This document shows positions 50,273 to 60,849 of a stretch of DNA of 64,000 nucleotides, in pieces; position 1 is the stretch's first letter; every line of letters begins with the position of its first letter. The notes beneath the pieces were generated by a model. It made no database searches. It was not told the origin of the DNA and worked only from the letters and a program-made list of their open reading frames with translations. Source of the DNA: Ophiosphaerella korrae (Eukaryota > Ascomycota > Dothideomycetes > Pleosporales > Phaeosphaeriaceae); assembly GCA_028456385.1 (NCBI GenBank), contig JALNQF010000006.1, forward strand, positions 62,001 through 126,000. The letters run 5' to 3'. Both the position numbers and the translations under genes were made by a program.

Positions 50273-50289
50273 GGGGGGGGGGGGGGGGG
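50273..50289. repeat. G17 homopolymer run
   Basis: Seventeen consecutive G residues on the plus strand, within the 3' spacer. Confidence 0.9.
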
Positions 50290-50373
50290 TATCTTTCTAA
50301 TCTATAGGTATGCGTCGTTGACCGTCTGTGAGAGATCCCCTTCTAAACCAACTATGAGTGGTCGAAAATGATC

Positions 50374-50390
50374 GGGGGGGGGGGGGGGGG
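50374..50390. repeat. G17 homopolymer run
   Basis: A second run of seventeen G residues, followed directly by an A-rich stretch. Confidence 0.9.
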
Positions 50391-50520
50391 AAGAAAAAAA
50401 ATTACGTCTTTCGATGCGCCTGCTGAATAATATTGATGCTTAATTCCTTTGTAATAGAAATCTCGGGCGGGGTATATCGTCTATGCAATGCAGGATGCTA
50501 TGGCTGAGAATGCTTGTCGG

Positions 50521-52582
50521 CTAAGGTGTGTCGTAGTCATTGAAAATCTCCTCTGGATCTTCGGGAGGGAGCATGTCGATGGTGTCGGTTGTACGGGGGC
50601 CGGTGTAAGATTTGCGCGCGCCTGCGTACCACCACAACGTGCTGAATAGGCCGATGAAGGCCGCGACGCAGATGGCGTAGTTCATGTTGTCCGTCCTGAC
50701 AGGCTTCATAGTCGGGAAGAAGAGTACGACGCTGATGAAAATAACCCAGGTGACGGCGATGGCGTTGACTGGCTTGCTCCATCTGCCCATTGTGTAAGGG
50801 CCAGGGTGGAACTGGACCTTTCCTTCGTACCATCGATGGGCGATAATGACGGCAATGTAGCTGATATCCAAGGCTGGAGCGGTAATGTTGAAAATGGCCG
50901 TTATGGTTAGCGTGCTGCCAACGCCGATCAAGTCAAGGCATGAGCAGAAGGCGACGACAAGCCAGACCGCATTGACCGGTGTGTGTGTGAAGCGATTGAC
51001 CTTGCTCCAGAATCTGTCTTGTGTCAGCTGTAGCCATAAAATCTATTCCAGAGCAACAGCCTACCCTGAAAATGGAAACGCGGCGTCGCGCGAAAATGCC
51101 CAAGCCATTCGTGCATTGGCAAGCATTGCAGAGCAACCGGTGAAGAATTGTACGAGCATAACGAAAAACCACATGATCGTACCACCTGTCCTACCACCAG
51201 CATTGAAAAAGATTTGTGCAACGGGCAGGCCGGTTGGCGTTTGCATAATCGCATCGTAGTCTGACATGCAGAAGCAGAATGTGACCGTTAGCATCCAGCC
51301 CACGACGCCCGAGACCAAGATTGCTGCACGGATTGCCACAGGGCCACGAATCGCAGCGTCGTGCGTTTCTTCTGACATGCTGTGGGACGCCAATTAGATT
51401 GGCTGACATGCAAGACCTCGAAGCTAACTTACTGTGTTGTACCATCGTAGTCAGTCATCGTCCAAGCTACCGATAGGAATCTGCTTATGTTAGAACATGA
51501 CATCTTACACCGATGGACGCGAATTGTGGGGTAGGTAGACGGACCCAAGAAGGAAAGAGAAACCCCTGCTCCCCCACCCAGACCCGTCCATAACTGTGGT
51601 AAATACCCATTGAGGGCTTTGCTTGTTCGGTGTGAGAATGAGAAGGGCGATACAAATGCAGACAGATGCAATAACTGCACTTGTTAGTCAAGGATCGCAT
51701 GGCGCCCAGCGCAACCTACTATTAATAGGCGCAAACCATAGAATGATGCGGTGAAGCCAGTTTGTAGGAAAAGAGCATATTGTTCCAAACAAGCAGAGTA
51801 CGAAGATTGCGAGGAGAACCGTCTGGTAGGCTTGTCTGTGTCTCGAGTTAGATTATGTTGCTGAATGACAAGCAAAATTCTTACGGAGCAAATGTAGCCA
51901 CGTCGCCATCCATGCTATGCATAACCACTGTAGCCAGAACCATCTGCGATATGGTGTATGCTAGACTCGCCACTCCTGCTGCTTGTCCAAGAAAGTTACA
52001 CCACCCAATAATCCAGGCCCATGCCGCAACATGCTCAGGTGGTACAACGTGCTTTGTCACATAGTACATTCCTCCAGCAGTTGGATATGCAGACACTAGT
52101 TCGGCCACTTCATATTTGATCGGTGGTTAGTATGCAGTATGGGTAGAGTCAAGACCATTCGCAACGTACCTGAGCTCGCTATGCAGTACGCCATGATGCT
52201 GCCAATAAACCATGCCCAGACTGCGGTTGCTGGCCCACCGGATGCCATAGGCGCTCCAAAAGTTGCTGGTACTGAGCCTAGTACGCCAAGAATTGATATG
52301 GCATATGAAACAGTAGACCAGCGGGAAAAGTGACGACGTAGCACCTGCCAAGTGCGTTAGTAAAAACTCCAATACTCGTTACAAAGTCCTTACGGGAGTA
52401 TATCCAATGCGTACAAGCAGACGGTCATCATCATCTGCAATGGTAGCCATGATTGATCGATTGTGATGAGCGTGGCCTGCTTCAGCCGCTTTGGATTGGT
52501 TTGAGCTGGTTGGCTGGAGTGATTTGCCGTCTGCGGTCGCTGTGCCCAGCCTTGAGTTGTTGGAGTCTACATTTATGCCCAT
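50521..52582 (-). CDS. APC-family amino-acid/GABA permease
   Basis: This is a predicted plasma-membrane or vacuolar permease of 499 residues and about 12 helices. Minus-strand exons are 52582-52394, 52344-52170, 52107-51885, 51835-51720, 51674-51545, 51480-51433, 51379-51065 and 51013-50521 (1500 nt). Family marks are SILGVLGSVPATFG in helix 1, AELVSAYPTAGGMYYV, the EETHDAAIRGPVAI segment before helix 8, and AMLANARMAWAFSRD. The sequence resembles fungal GABA/choline-type permeases (Uga4, Hnm1 group) rather than the yeast YAT group. One donor (51544) reads GTCCGT, which is weak, but it is needed to join FLLG to FLSVAWTMTDYDG. Substrate is not predicted. Confidence 0.9.
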
Positions 52583-55500
52583 GGTTAATGATTATGTACG
52601 ATACATTAGAGAAGGAGGAGGCTGGCGAGCGACGTAGATTTCCAGACGAAATGTAGAAGGACAGTAGAAGGAGAAATGGACGTTAGTGGGGCCCAAGCGG
52701 AGACAGACTAGTAAAGAGATTGACGGTAATGGCGTCGGATCAGGCCCAGGGACCAGGGACTAACTAGTGAAACAGAGAGGATATGACGGAAGAAGTAGGC
52801 AGAAGGAGAAGAGAAGCAAGTGAAAGTTATATGATGCTTTGCCCAGGGCGGCCCTACGCCGGTCCAGTGATATCAGGAAACGAATTGCATTCTTACCGTC
52901 TCCTCGTCAGAGCGATTGCCTGGCCATAGTGACACGTGCGAGGCGCAGTGCTGGAGGGTGAAGGTGGGAAACGACAAGCGAGAAGTGTGGGATAGTAGCG
53001 CACGCATCAAAGGCAAATAAGGATCAAGTCAAGTCAGATCATCCCAGGATTGGTATGGTAAAAGGTGGATACAGCGTGGTGAAGGCGGTACTGTCATTTG
53101 CGCATCCAACGTGGTGGCCATGGTTACTTGGGAAAGATGCCGCGATGGCGTTCCCGGTCTGGCGGGCCCATGGCCCTACTCAGCCCTGGAGCGAACCGCA
53201 TACACATTGGCGTTCGCGATTATGTGCAGAGACACGTTACGAAACCTGGTCCATATGTCATGGTATATAATAACCGGCCATCTAGTTTCCTACAGGGTTG
53301 GTTGCCTACCACAAGCAGTCCAGTCGCTATGCGCGCTTCTTGTCACCTCGTCGCTGGGCATCAACCTCATCAAGGGAATACTGTCTAGGTATTACCTTTG
53401 CCAGGGCTGAGGGCACCTCCCGTGCTTTGAACGGCCCTTTCCTACGCTATGACGCGCGCAAATGGAGACAACGGCCTTTCTGGTAGCAAATCCTCTCTCC
53501 GGCCATGCGACTCATGTCAGTCTAGCATGTTCGTCCATGAGCGGTGAGCCTCACTCCCCCCATTGGTCCCCGTACACCATCTTCATTGAAGTAGTCTCGG
53601 GATGAACGACGTCCTGTCCATGTACTCTTTGTGCTTCGGCCTTATCGTAGCCTCCCCCGCGCAGTCTAATATTTCTAGATACAACGCCATGTGCATACGG
53701 CATAATACACGTGCGCCATGTCCGGTAGCTTGGTCGGCCAATGTCTACTCAACACGAGCCTTGCTATCCGAGTGAAGGTCATTACCCAAGCTTTTGCTTC
53801 TCGGCCACCATCCTACCCGGAGTCACACCACGCCTAAACCTAGGTACGTCTTTGGATACTCATTCAACCATATCATCTTCCGTGATTTGATGCGGTAGAG
53901 GGTGCTCCGCGCCCTTGGGCCAAGCCATGTATGCAGCCGCTCAGATGACCGCCCATCTTCCAAGCCAGCACATTCAGGGTAGACTCGTAGGCAGGAAGCG
54001 CTAGGGCATTCCCTCCCTTTTGGTCGTACCACTCATGTACTTGTTAGTGGACTTTCAAAGAGCGGTGGCGGAACGGCTATTTTGTCGTGAATATCACCTA
54101 AATCGAGTAACTCCGCCCAACACAAGCTCCGGTACATGGTCACTGAGCCTCTTGCGCCGTCAAAAAAGTCCGATATAGCCGGACAAAGTTCGCACGCTGT
54201 CGTGGAACAACACAACACTATATCTTGTTATGAGTCGTTGCCAACAGTATAACATGCTTGTAGTTAAAGTATGCATCATCATGCGTTGCATCGCTCCTCG
54301 CGACATTGTGGTAGCGAGCCAAAACTTCATCAAACTAATTCCGGCCTCTTCAAGCGGGCAAGACTGGGCCACTGACCAAACCACGTCAATGTCTCGCTTA
54401 TGTGCGTTGGCATATCCTCGGCTTAGGTGAGCGTCATCGATAAATCTCTTACCTATTCGCATACTGATGTGTTCAAGGGTAGGAGACCGATGTTCTGCAG
54501 CTGAGCGCCTCTCGGTAAACATTCCAGAAACAACAGAATCGCAAAGAGCACATCCAGTCAGTTCTGGACCAGCGTTCAATGGGCATCATCGCATCACTAG
54601 CTGCTTGGATGTCTTGTTACACACCAGCCTTTCGCCTTACCCTTGCTCACAACTACGGATAGTGTGGCAATAGACCATAAGGGTGCTTTCGCATGCAATC
54701 ATGTGAAAAATTGGATCAAATCCTGGCCTTCCACAAGTCTGTGGAGGATCCAGATCGCCACTAGGTTCCGGTCAATACTGCTTCAAGATGACTCGTGTGC
54801 AGGCACGGCCTTAGCAAGACAATTCGTCCTAATTGTAGTTTCCAGATGCTAGAAGTTTTTCAGAATCACTGAGTCAAGGACCAGTACCGAAATTTGAAAC
54901 TGTGGCTAGCGCCATTTTATCCGAAACGGTCCGTTTCGTGTCGATCAAATGATCCTGTAACAGTCCTCACCAATCGCTTCATTCATATGTAGCCCTTCTG
55001 TGAAAACATCTCTAGGTCAGGCCTTCCTTTGCAGTTGTGGGTTCTGGTGTGCTGGTGGGTCGTGTAGTAGATTGATAGGTGCGGGGAAGCTTCCTTGTAT
55101 CCACTTGCCATGAACTTGCCATCCAGTAAAGATGAAGCAGCCTACATCTAGGTATGTCGGTACATTAGCAAAATATATCGGCTCATGTACTTCTTTCTTC
55201 GAGATTGCCAGCTGTTTCATCAGTGAGTTGTCTCTAGATTACTGTATCATATATGCAGAAGTATTGTAAGGTCATAGAGGTCAAGTAAATCAACCTAGCA
55301 TTCTTGTTCAATAGATAACCTTGAATGGTTGAATGTTCTCAAGTAAAGAAAAGTGACAGCGAGTTAATCTATATAGAGAAGATACGCTGTAGCTTAATTA
55401 GGGAAAATTTGCACTTATTGCCGTTTCACTGAATTTGAATAAGCACCTTTCTAGCGAATATTGCTTCCCCACTACAAGAATATATCTTAGGTCAGATAAG

Positions 55501-56493
55501 AGGTTCCATGTCATTATTGGTGACGATTTTCACGGGCGAGCCTGGGTGATAAATTTAGGCTTTACGTCTCTGTACTATGCCCATTCTTTTAGTTTCGTAT
55601 CTAGCCATATATCAACTGATTAAACTTGAGGTTTCTATCCTATATATATAAAAAAAAAATGTAATTATCAGCTAATTCTCTCAATAAAATTAGTCACATA
55701 TATCAAGCAATCCTTTTAGTGCACAATGTTTTCTTGTGCACGATATTGTAATTCGAATACAGCAGTCGAAACACTATTCACTACGACTCAATTATCTTTG
55801 CTAAGGGGACTTTGCAACGAGATATTAACAGCCTCTAACAAATAACCCATAATAATTCATTTGGAAACAGCTTTGAACTATCTATTATTTTATACCAGGA
55901 TACTATGTACTACGTTCCGCCACCGACTTTGTACTTTCAACCTGGAGCCTTGTATCGGAATGCCAGCTCTTCCATGAGGCAATTCCGCTCCTCAGATTTT
56001 CTTTTGTTACATTTTTACCTTTAACCGATTATGCATGACAGACAACCAGTTCCTCTCAGAGTAGTTGTAGTGAGCGCCGTTGTAGCTTCCGGTTGATAAG
56101 GTCAAGCTATCAGTGATGATACCTAGGCATGTTCTTCTACTTCGCTCAAATCTAGCAAAAATTTAGCGCATTCAGAAGCCGCTCATGCAGATATGATTTC
56201 TGTTATTTCATCATAGAAAGTAGACAGTCTAATACAGCAATGACAGTTCTAATATCAAGCACGTGGGTCATGCCACCTGACGTCATATCCCATCATGATT
56301 GGCTCACTAGGAAGTGCAACACCCGTTTGCCATGATTGTGGTGAGCCGTTTTGATACTTCCGCCTCTGACAAACTTTACGAACGACCCGGTTCTCCCGGT
56401 TCGTAACGTCAGCAATAGTGCTTAGGCCACACGACTTAATATCTGGGACAGCTCTTCCGCGATATCACCAACCCACTTCTTCCACATCAACAA
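52583..56493. other. Large gene-free region
   Basis: The first 600 bp carry the permease promoter. A 139-codon minus-strand frame at 54160-54579 resembles nothing I know. 55000-56000 is AT-rich, with a small perfect inverted repeat GTGCAC...GTGCAC at about 55720-55741. No transposon ends, tRNA or gene was recognised. Confidence 0.45.
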
Positions 56494-58808
56494 ATGGGCC
56501 GAGATAGTGATACCGAACCCTATCAGCCACACAATGAGAAAGACATGCGGAATCTTATTAGGGAGAAGGTTGCTTCTGGGCCACAGGCTCAGACTTCGCG
56601 ACGCTCCGCAAATGGATACATGCCAGCAGGTTCATTAGCAAGCATAAGATCACTATCTAGCTATTAAGCGCATTGTGCCTAGATTGAAGATTATGGGCTT
56701 ATCGGAAATATGAGGATATGTGCAATGATATCGTCTGATGGGGGACTAGATTACATGTGCTGGTAGTCCGCTATCCTTTCTAGTACTCTACGTAGCTAAT
56801 CATGAAGGCCCCATTTCGATTCGCCGTCCGTCTTCTGCCGAATCCTCGATAAAAACATCGGTGGTCACTTTGCAATCAGTCCTACTTTTGACGACTTATG
56901 TACTACGAAGCAACGTTATTTACCCTCGAGCAATATATTGCAAACGCGTTATTTCAAAGAAGACGGCGTAATGAACTTACTTGACTTCTTTCCGAGGCCG
57001 AACAACAGAAATTTCGATGACGAGTACCATGCTAGAGTTCTCTCTAGTGAACACACTGGGAGTGTGGCTGAGCGGCCTGACTTGAAGAAGTGGCTGGTGC
57101 GGAGAGTTGAGTGCATGCGGGGCTATATCGGTGTTAACGTTGAATTATTTCCTGCATTCAATTACGCCCAAGTTAGGCATACAACAGAAACCGTCGATTC
57201 TAGTGACTGCAAGCAGGCTCAGTATCGTCAATGCGTCATTTTTAAACCCGAGATACCGTCATTGGAACTCAATACCACAATTGACTGTGGTGATGAGGAA
57301 GAAATGCCCTATCCGGATGTTGTTTTCGAGAAATCGACAAACTCCTCCTCGTGTGATGGAGTCACTGCAACATTTCGTTTACATGAAGGACAGGCAGTCT
57401 CGTTCATCCTACGAGATGCTGAAGACCACAACCCCGATCTACTGGAAACGGCACTGGTCAATGGGTTGCAATTGAGTACGCAAGAATATTGGGCTAGATG
57501 GATTGCCCAGAGCAAGTACAAAGGCCGATGGGAAGAGGTTGTAACAAGGAGTTTGTTGTTGCTCAAAATGCTCACATTCGAACCTTCCGGTGCAATCGTT
57601 GCTGCACCCACCTTTTCTTTACCTGAAGATATCGGGGGTACGTATGTCCAGTATGCTGGTTAAAAAACTATTAACATGGCTATAGGGTCTAGGAACTAGG
57701 ACTACCGGTCCTCATGGGTCTGAGACGCATCGTTTACAATTTACATCTTGCTACGAATGGGCTTTAGTCATGAATCTGAGGCTTATATAGGCTACATTTT
57801 CCAGCGTGTAAAGGAAGCTAAAGCTCGACGCGGAGAATTACCCATTATGTTCACCATTTCGGGTGGAACTGATATTCCAGAAATCGAACTGGAGCACTTA
57901 GAGGGTTACAGAGGTAGCCAGCCAGTCCGAATTGGTAACGGTGCAGCTTCCCATACACAGCTCGATATTTACGGGGAACTAATGGATGGAATTTATCTCG
58001 CCAATAGGTTTGGAAAGCCCGTAACCTACGATCAATGGCTTTCGGTTCGAGATATCGCAGACCATGTATGCAGTATTTGGCAAGAGAGAGATATGTCGAT
58101 TTGGGAAGTCCGTGAGATGAAACAAAATTTTGTGTACAGCAAAATCATGCTGTGGGTTGCGCTCGATCGTACACTGCGACTAGCATACAAAAGAGGCTTC
58201 CCGTGTCCCCATCGCATGGAGCGGTATCGAGTTCGGGACGAGATATGCGAACAAGTCATGGAAAATGGCTATAACCAACAACTAGGATGCTTTATTCAAA
58301 GCTACGAGGTGAACGAGGTCTTGGATTCTTCAATCCTCATTGCGCCATTGGTCTTCCTCATCTCACCCACGGATCCCCGTTTTTTGAGAACAATGGACAA
58401 GATACTGAAGCCCCCCGAAAAGGGTGGACTCACAAACACTGGGCTCGTCTATCGATACAACCACACACTCAGTGATGACGGTGTTAGAGGCCGCGAGGGC
58501 GCGTTCTCGATGTGTGCGTTCTGGCTAGTCGAAGCCCTTACAAGAGTATGTTTATGTTTTCCGCCATGTCTGCTTATGCACAATTATTATTGACAATCGA
58601 ACAGGCTGGTGCATACGAAGACAAGTATCTTACACAGGCCGTCAGTTTATTTGAGAATATGCTCACCTTTGGCAATCATTTACACATATTCTCTGAGGAG
58701 ATTGCGCGTTCAGGAGAGCAACTGGGTAACACACCCCAAGCCTTCAGTCACTTGGCGTTGATTTCAGCTGCTTTCAACTTAGATAAAACACTTAGTGGCA
58801 AGAGATAA
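56494..58808 (+). pseudogene. GH15 glycoside hydrolase (glucoamylase/trehalase-like), two premature stops
   Basis: Exons 56494-56625, 56683-56762, 56808-57637, 57686-58545 and 58605-58808 join to 702 codons of a cytosolic GH15 protein that opens MGRDSDTEPYQPH. The family is recognised from IEDYGLIGNM, NLLDFFPRP, APTFSLPEDIGG, LEHLEGYRGSQPVRIGNGA, LDIYGELMDGIY, GREGAFSMCAFWLVEALTR and GNTPQAFSHLALISAAF. In the conserved segment after EDIGG a Trp position is TAG (57697-57699) and an Arg position is TGA (57721-57723). Everything else stays in frame. The first intron fits best with a GC donor at 56626. As it stands only the first 373 or so residues could be made, without the catalytic half. Confidence 0.85.
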
Positions 58809-59166
58809 GGCTAGCCTGAAATAAATGCACCAGTTCTTGGATACCATATTTTTGAATTGCTTGTGAAGACGTCATGGCGCGTTGTCACTGTGCGACGTCA
58901 CTAATTATGCGGCTGGCCGCAACGCGCTGTGACCGCCCCTAATGCACGATCGAATCTCAGCATTCTAGGCTTCACACCTCCTACCTCCCCACACAACAGT
59001 CGCTACACCATAACACAAGCACTGGACAGCGTTAGTATAAAGGTCCTGTGCTCACACATTCCTTGCTTCACTCGGCATTCGCTATCGCTTCCAACGCACC
59101 AGGCTGCCCCCCCCTTTCCTGGCATCAAGCACCAACGCGTCACAGACACGCTCCTTTATCGCCAAC
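58809..59166. promoter_or_regulatory. Promoter of the small protein gene, with TATA box
   Basis: TATAAAG at 59036-59042 lies 131 bp before the start codon of the following small gene and is followed by a pyrimidine-rich leader. This is a typical fungal core promoter layout. Confidence 0.45.
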
Positions 59167-59502
59167 ATGTTGGACCTGTCAACTATCAGCGAACAGTCGT
59201 CAGCTTATTCCTTCCAAACCGATAACGACTCTCCTCCCACACTATTCCTGGTCCAAGATTTCGGTTGGCCCAAAACGTCCCCACGATATCGTGGCGATCA
59301 CACGCATGAAAGCAACCCAGACTGGGAACACGACCCAATGGGTTGCGCAAAAGCAAAGGAGGGGGCAATGAAGAGAATGGAGGTATCCTATGCTCTGTAC
59401 CTTGCCAACCTAGACCAGCCGCCAACAACTAAGAAATCGAAAATTACGAAAGACAAGGATGGATGGTCAAAATTCGTTCTGCCATGGAAGTGGGGGATGT
59501 GA
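59167..59502 (+). CDS. Predicted small protein (111 residues), unknown function
   Basis: This is a single-exon frame with a good start context (GCCAACATG) and a TATA box upstream. The product is hydrophilic with no signal peptide or membrane helix. It contains QDFGWPKTSPRYRGD, ending in a basic Lys-rich segment and LPWKWGM. I recognise no family. Balanced, non-repetitive residue usage and the promoter favour a real gene, but conservation was not tested. Confidence 0.5.
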   Translation: MLDLSTISEQSSAYSFQTDNDSPPTLFLVQDFGWPKTSPRYRGDHTHESNPDWEHDPMGCAKAKEGAMKRMEVSYALYLANLDQPPTTKKSKITKDKDGWSKFVLPWKWGM

Positions 59503-60849
59503 CGTGGAGTCATTGCTCTTTGAGCTTGCGCAATGCCCTTCGCGTCGCTCTATTTGGCGTAGACGATGCCTGTCAAGCTCCCGGTGTCAACAGCATGTCA
59601 TATCCTGAGGCATATATATGCGCTCGGCTTCGTCCAAGAATAACCGCTGAATGTTTGAAACGACAGTCTGCACAATGTGACTGCGGGGTGACAGAACTAA
59701 TGGTCTTGAATAATCGCTGCGAGCGGCTTGTGATTCGTTTGAGGTATTGTAGGCCGGTAAAAATTACTCAAACTAGTTCATATAGCTTACTGGATCTCTG
59801 GATCTGGAGACATGATCGTTCGTGAATACAGGCGCGATCTGGGGCACAAGGCACATGCTACGCACATCATGTCTCCGCGTCCTCTTTGCTTGCGCCAAAT
59901 TCTGCTGACGGCCATTTTTTTATTTTCATTGTTGAGATACCCATCCTGTCACTTGACACGATTCTCTTTTTGTCATGCTAGAGCATTTTATTTGGATACT
60001 CGTTGTGCTAGATTTGGATACCGTTTTTTATACACTGCCACGTCACACTTTAGTACCTATGCTAACCTTAGGAACTATCTTGCTCGTCTGCAGGTGTTTA
60101 TGTGGCTCCTGTTACCTGTGTATAATAGAGCATGACAGACTTATTGGTCGTCATAGCGTGCGCAAATACTTAATACTCGATGATACTGTCCCTACTTTCG
60201 AAACTACGTATTTCTCTAAGTGCTTCTCTCTGCCACTCTGATGTTATATTTATGAATTGAACATGCAAGATTTGCGTGGGCAGAATCTCTGCAACTGTCG
60301 GATACGAAGCGGTGGGCACATGGTCTTGACTGACCGAGCGAGGCGGCCAATTAGTTTAGTAGGTAAAGATGGCGAATTTGAAAGATCATATTGAATTTGT
60401 CTGGCTATTACCATTTTACTTCTTACAAGAGCGACATACACGCTGGATAAGGTACCTATCGAAAAAATGTAGCCTTTTGAATGTGCACAAAGCTCAAGGG
60501 CCTATTTGTGCTTTGTTAAATAATCAATCTAAACGATGTTGAGAAAGGATGCACCAGAAGAAGCCTAAGCGATTTCTTACATGTGATATCATTGTGCAAT
60601 TGTGCCACAGTTTGCACCCGCTCACATGACTCGGGGACCTGTCTCCATAGCAACTACGGGTGATGGGGAAAGGCGCGTCCAAGCCTTCTAAGCTAGTACG
60701 CGACCCCGCTGAGCACAGAACAACATCAGGAACAAAGACAACGACGACAACAACGATAAAGATAACAACGCAAGGTAGGCTTTTGCTTCATTTTGGTCTC
60801 TAGGGTTTTGGTTCCTTCTCTCTTCTACATCTGATACCCCGCCCACGCC
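59503..60849. other. Spacer upstream of BUB1
   Basis: Short frames (up to 120 codons) have no support. An ACGCGA near 60697, about 150 bp before the BUB1 start, resembles a cell-cycle box core. Nothing else was seen. Confidence 0.45.

Larger units (their letters stand above)
49448..50520. other. Convergent spacer with twin G17 runs
   Basis: This is 3' DNA of the small gene and the permease. It includes two runs of 17 G residues 84 bp apart. Open frames up to 100 codons at 49335-49843 match nothing known. Confidence 0.55.

Noticed and set aside
54160..54579. 139-codon minus-strand frame in the large gene-free region
   Set aside because: No recognisable motif and no supporting context. Kept here in case a database search finds a match.
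55720..55741. Inverted GTGCAC repeats
   Set aside because: Six-base arms around a ten-base loop are expected by chance in AT-rich DNA; no element boundaries are seen.
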